From the NCBI GenBank assembly GCA_964600165.1, contig CAZRIP010000083.1, forward strand, positions 1 to 17,665: a stretch of DNA of 17,665 nt, given 5' to 3'. Within the stretch, counting starts at the first letter, position 1; each line of letters opens with the position of its first letter. The position numbers were made by a program, and so were the translations under genes. This DNA comes from CAZRIP01 sp964600165. GTDB taxonomy: Bacteria; Elusimicrobiota; Elusimicrobia; UBA1565; UBA9628. This document shows, piece after piece, positions 1-6,000 of the stretch. Under the pieces are notes generated by a model. That model had not been told where the DNA came from, made no database searches, and saw only the letters and a list, made by a program, of their open reading frames with translations.

Positions 1-3000
1 TTGGCTCGCGCCGCCCGGGGGGGCGAGCAGGTCCTCGAGCCGGCGGCGCGCCACGGCGGCGCCGTCGGCGTCGGCCTTCGCGCGCGCGGACTCGAGCGCG
101 GCGAGCGCTTCTTTGAGCGCTTCTTGACGCAGCCTCTCCGGCAGCGTCGCGGGCTCCTCGGCGGAGGCGGCGCGCGCCTTCGCCTCCAGCGGGTCCTGGG
201 CGGCGCCCGGCTTGAGCGCGTCGAGATCGACGGACTTGGGAAGCGCGGGGATCGCCTCGCGCGCGGCGACGGCTTCCTTTAAGAGACGCGCGGCCGCGGC
301 CGCGGCCGCCGCGTCGCGCGCCGCCGCGCGCAGCGCGTCGAGCGCGGCGTCGTCGTAAGCGGCGGCGGGCGCGAGCGCCTCGACGGCGGCGGCGCGGACC
401 TTGGCCGAGGGATCGCGCAGCGCCAGCGCGATCAGCGCGGGCAAGAGGCGCTTGGCGCCGCCGGCCGAGGAGGCCACGGCGCGCAGGCGCGCGCGTTCGA
501 GGCCCAGAGCCTCGCGCGCGAAGAGCCGCTCCTCGGCCGAGCGAGGCTCGGTCGGAAGGGCCTGCTTCAACGCCCGCTCCGCGGCCGCGTCCAGCGGCGC
601 GAAGCGCCGCGCGAGCATCGAATTGGCCTCGACGGCGATCCAGAGGCCGCCGATGATCGGGACCACGATATAGCCCAGCGGCGCGAGGAACGAGTACGCG
701 AGCCCCGTGACCATCCCGGCGCACATCGTCGCCATGCCGATCGGCCCGGTCTCCGGATAGCGCCCGCCGTATTTCATCTTGAGCAGGAGCCACGGCGCGG
801 CGAGCAGAAAGCCGGGCGCGGCGCCGAGAGCCGACGCCATCCCGGCGGGCATGACCATGAAAAGGGGCGTCAGAAGCAGCATCGCCGCGAGCAGGTACAA
901 GGACGAGAGCGCCCAGCTCTTGTAGATGAGCCGCCACGGCGCGCTCGCCGTGAACGGATTGGGCCACGCCGCGAAGGAGCCGAACGCGTTCGAGCCCTGC
1001 GCGCCGCCGCCCGTCTGCGGCACGAACGCGGGCGCCGCGCGCGGAGCCAGCTCCTGCTCGCCGATGTAGCGCTCGAGCTCGTCCTTGAGCTTGAGCGGCA
1101 AGGCCTCGATGTTCGGCACGACGGCGTGGCGCGGATAGTTGGCCTTGACGTACTGCTCCATGCCGGCGCCGATGCCGACGCCGAGCACGAAGACGCCGTC
1201 GCGCCGCGCCTGCGCCAGCGCGTCCGAGAGCTTGGACGGCCCGTTGCCCGCGCCGTCGGTGACGACGAACACGAACTTGCGGTCGGCGTCCTGGCCCTCG
1301 AGGCGCGTCAGCGCCTGCTTGAGCGCGTCGGCGTCGTGCGTCATGCCGTTGCCGAGGCTGCCGATGAGCGCGCGGAAATCCTCGGCGACGGCGTCGCGGT
1401 TCTCCGGCGTCATCGGCTGGTCGAAGGATTTGACGACCCGCGCGACGTTCGAGAAGAGGATGATCTCCACGTCGATCTGCAAGCGCGTCAGCGCCTCGGT
1501 CAGCAGGATCGCGCCGCGGCTGGCGTCGACGGCGTGTCCGGCCATGCTGCCGGACGCGTCGATGAGCAGCGTGACCTTGTACTTGCGCTTGGTGCGCGTC
1601 GCGCGGCGCAGCATGTAGTCGTCGCGCAGGCCGCCCTCGCCCTGCCGCCGCATGAACTGCTTGACGTCCGGGCGCTTGCCGGTGCGGTACCAGCCGACGT
1701 CGCGCGGCCGCGCGTTCTTCTGGAAGATGTTCTCGAGGTGCGTGACCATCTGGCCCGACAGGTGCGCGACCGGCGCGAAAGCGCGGTCGAAGGCCGTGGC
1801 CTGCCGGTTGACGAGCTGCTCGCGCTGCGTCTGCGCGATGTCCTGCAGCGTCAGCGGCTTGGGCGCGTCCTCGCCCGGCGTCAGCCCCTTCTTGTTGAGC
1901 TCGTCGCGGACGTCCTTTTTGGTCGGCTGCTCCTTGATCTTGCCGCCCAGCTCCTCGGCGGCCTTTTGGGCGTGCTCCTTGAGCTTGTCGAGCGCCTCCT
2001 TGAGGGCCTTGGGGTCGATCGGGCCGTCGTCTTCCGGCGGCTTCTCTTCCTCGCCGGGGCCGCCCGTTTTCTCGTCTTTTTTGTTCGCGTCCTTTTTTCC
2101 GTCTTGCTTCTTGTCGTCTTCTTTCTTGTCGCCGCCTTGGCCTTCCTTCGGCTTCTGCTGCTGCGGCGGCAACGCGCCCGAGCCGCTCTTGCCCTTGCCG
2201 TCCTTGCCCTGCCCGCCGCCTTTCCCGTTCTTGCCCTTTCCTTTCATTTGGCGAGCCATCTTCTTCTGCGACTCGGCGACGAGGGGCTCATACAAGGGAA
2301 GGAGCTTCTCGTCGATGCGCTTGAGCGTGTCGTAGCTGTAGCTTTCGCGTTCTTTCTTGTCGGGGTCGGTGCGCTGCGGGTAGTTGCGGAAGATCCGGTC
2401 CATCTCCGGCAGCGCCTGCTCGAACGCCTTCTCGGCGGACTTGTTGAAGAATTTGGGCGGCTTCTTGCCGTAGCGCCAGTAATAGTTGGCCGCCATCACG
2501 AACTCGACGTGCGGGTACTGCAGCGCCTCGGGCGTGAAAGCGGACGCTCCGTCGCCCGAAGGCGCCGTCAGGTCCGGCGCGCCGGCCGTGGGCTTGGCCT
2601 GAAGGTCCTCGGGCAGGTAGCGGTCGTAGGCCGCGTGCAGGTAGCGCGCCGCGCCCGGCATGCGCTTGATGTCCCAGTTGTTGACGCGCGGGTCCTCGAA
2701 GCCGTTCCACAGGAAGTGCTTGATCGGATCGCCGAAATACTTCTTGACCAGGGGCAGGCGCTGGTCGAGGTGCGTGATGTCGCGGTGGCCGCCCTCGTGG
2801 TCCGTGAGGCCGACGAGCTCCTCCTCGGAGTGCGTCAGCAGGTCCTCGAAGGGGTAGGTGACCGTGTTCTCGTCCGGGAAAAAGGCCCACAAGTCGCCCG
2901 GCGCCCATTTGGTCGACGTGTCGCGGCCGACGGACCCGCCGACCATTTGGATGATCGTCTGCACGCGGTCGACCTTGGCGCGCACGGCCGGCCAATCTTT

Positions 3001-6000
3001 CTCGGGGACGCCGCGGGCGCGCAGCAGCTCGTCGAGCGTGGGCGCGCGGGCGGCCTTTTCGTCGTCCTCGCGCGGATCCGAGGGCGCGCCCTCTAACTCG
3101 TCAGGCGCTTTTTTTTTTGAGCCGAAGAGGCCCTTGGCCTTCTCGGAGAGACGGTCCAGCCACGACGAGCCGCCGGCGGCGGAGCCTTGGTCCGCGCTCG
3201 AAGACGAAAGCAGATCCTCGAGCTGGCGCGAGGCGATGCCCGTGGCGTCGAGAGAGCTCTGCAGGGCCTGCGCCTTCTCGCGGAGGGCGGCGGCCCTCAG
3301 GCGGCCGGCCAACGTCCCGTCGTCGGCCGCGGCCGCGGCGCGCAAAGCGTGCTGGAGCAAGGGCTCGGTCGGCCCGGCCGCCGAGCCGCTTCCCGGCGCC
3401 GACGCCGGCTGGGGAGCCGGCACCGCTTGCGGCAGAGCGCCGGGAACGCGGGTGCCGTTCTTGCTCAGAGCGGCGCGCGCCGACGCGACGTAAGGCTGGA
3501 ACTCGGAGTCGAGCCGCGGCTCGAGGCGCGCGAGGGCGGCGCGGCTCTCCGGCGCGTCGATCTCACCGATGGCGGCCAGCGCCTGCTTGACGACCGCCGG
3601 CGAACGCTCCATCCCGATCAGCCGCTCGATCAGCTTGACCGCGTCCTCATTCCCGGGAAACTGTTGGCCGACCTCGGCGACGCGCCGCTTGCGCGTTTCC
3701 TCGTTGTTGTAAGAGAACTTTCCGCCGTCATAACCGTAATCGTAGCCGGAGAAATCGAACAGCTCGGACAGTTGCTCCTGCTTGGCCGCGAAGCGCGCCG
3801 GATCTTCGGGCACCCGGCGCGCCTCCGCGGCCAGCGCCAGGACGTCGGCCTTGCTCAGATTGTCCCCGACGCGCGCGGTCTTAAAGCGCCGCCAAGCCGT
3901 CGCGGCGGCCGGACGCCGGCCGTAGGCCTTCGAGCCCTGCGCGCTTCCCGCGTTCGGCTCGACCATCAAGTCCTCAAGCTGCCTAGTGAGGATTCCCGTC
4001 GAGTCGAGCGCCGCCTGCAGCGCTTGCGTCTTCTCGCGCAGCGCGCCCGCGCGCAGACGCGCGGCCAAAGAGCTGTCATCGGCCAACTCGACGGCGCGAC
4101 GCTGCGCGCGCTCGAGAACCGTCTGCTGCGCGCTCGCCTGCGGCGCGATCGGACCTGTCGGCGCCGTCGCGGGAAGGGCGGCGGCGTCCGGAATCGTCAC
4201 GCCGGCCTGAGTCTTCGCTAGCGCGTCGGCGACGTAGGGCTGGAACTCGGCGTCGAGCTTCGGCGCCAGGCGCTTGAGCACGGCGGGACTTTGCGGCGCG
4301 TTGATCTGGCCGATGGCCGCAAGCGCCTTCTTGACGACGTCGGGCGTCCGCTCGACGGCGACGAGCTTCTCGAGCAGCAGCGCGGCGTCGTCGCTGCCGG
4401 GGAACTCCTTGGCGACCTGGTTGACGAGGCCGGCGCGCTCCCCGGGGACGTTGTACTCTTGATACTCGGTCTGGAGATCGTACCCCATCCCGACCGAGTA
4501 GTGGTAGCCGCCCGAGAAATCGAAGTAGGCGCCGAGCTGCTTCTTGCCGGCGGCGTAGCGCGCCGGAGACTCCGGCAGCGCTTCTCCCGCGGCCTTCAGG
4601 GCTTGCACCTCGGCGTCCGTGAGGTTGGGATCGGGCGAGCGGCGCAGCTTGCTCCGCAACCAGCCCGCCGGAGGCAGGGCGGGGACGCGGCCGTACGCGT
4701 TCGAGCCCCGGGCTCCGGGAAACGGCGCGGCGAGCAGGTCCTCGAGGCCGCGCAGCGCGATGGCCTCGCCCTCCGCGTTTCCGGCCGCGGCGTTCAGCTC
4801 GGCGGCTTTCTCGAGCACGGCCCGCGCGCGCAGACGCGAAGCGAGGTCTCCCGCGTCGCTCAGCGCGGCCGCGGCCTCGCCGGCGCGGGCCAGCGCGTCC
4901 TCGACGCGCGTCGGCGTCTTCGGCGCCTGCGCGATCTCGGCCAGCTCGGTCACGCGCGTAGCTTGCTTGCGGCGCTCGCGCACGGCCCTGAGCGCCCACT
5001 CGACGTGGAGCTTGTACTCCGGAGGCAGGACTTTCTGCAGCCGCTCGAGAGCGGGCAGCGCCTCGGCGGACTCGCTGCGGCCGAGCGCCCTGACGGCGTG
5101 GATCAAATTGGACGGGGTCGTCTCGGCCTTGGCGGACTCCTCGAGGATCCGCGCGGCCGCGTCGTCGCCGGGAAAGGCCTCGAGCGCGCGCATGCCCTGG
5201 ATGCGGCTGCCGGAGCTCTCGGCGTAGACGAGGCGCGCGTCCGTCTTCCGCCAGCCGCGCTCCTTGACCATCCGCTCGAGCAGCGTCTGATCCGCCTGGT
5301 CGAGCGGCATATTCATGTTGACCCGCTTCCGGGCGTCGCCGAGCAGCATGCCGGCGAACATCGCGACGATGGCGGCGAAGAAGCCGATCGGGTTGCCGAA
5401 GTGCGCGAACGCGGCGATGAAGAAGTACGCGACGGCGCCGACCTGCACGACCATCCACGGGAAGCCCTGCCGCGGCGTGAACTGGCCCATCGCGAAGCCG
5501 CCGCCGGCGCCGCCCTTGAGCCAGTGGCTCATCAGCTCGGACAGGCGCGTCGGGGTGCGGTCGATGTCGACCCAGCGCTCGGTGTAGCGGCTGCGCGTGG
5601 CCGCCGACATCAGGATGCGGCCCGGATAGCGCGGATCGGGAGGATTGGCGGCCGCGACGAGCATCAGGCGCCCGCTGACGATGCGGTGCGGCAGATAGAG
5701 CTTGCCGTCGTCGATGACGGTGTTGAGCCACTCGACGAGGGGGTTGAGGTTGAACTCGTCGAGGAAAGCTCCAGTGCCTTCCTCCATCGCCTTCGGGATC
5801 AGGCCTTCCTGGAAAGTGAACGTGCCCTTGCGGTCGCCGGGCGCGAAGCCGCCGATGACTTCTTCGATCGCCGTGTCGCTGTCGAGGTTCTTGTAGCGCA
5901 GGTTCCTGTTGAGCTTGTAGAAGAGATACTCGAGATCGGACGTCTTGCCCGCGGCCGAGTCGCCCATGAGGAGCAGGGGCTCGCCGAGCGCGAGCGCCTT

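Noticed and set aside
2092..2100. A-AAA-AAG heptamer in the giant gene, a possible -1 ribosomal frameshift site
   Set aside because: It lies in a Lys-rich linker where such a string arises by chance, and the -1 frame does not stop soon after it. Much weaker than the A10 tract.
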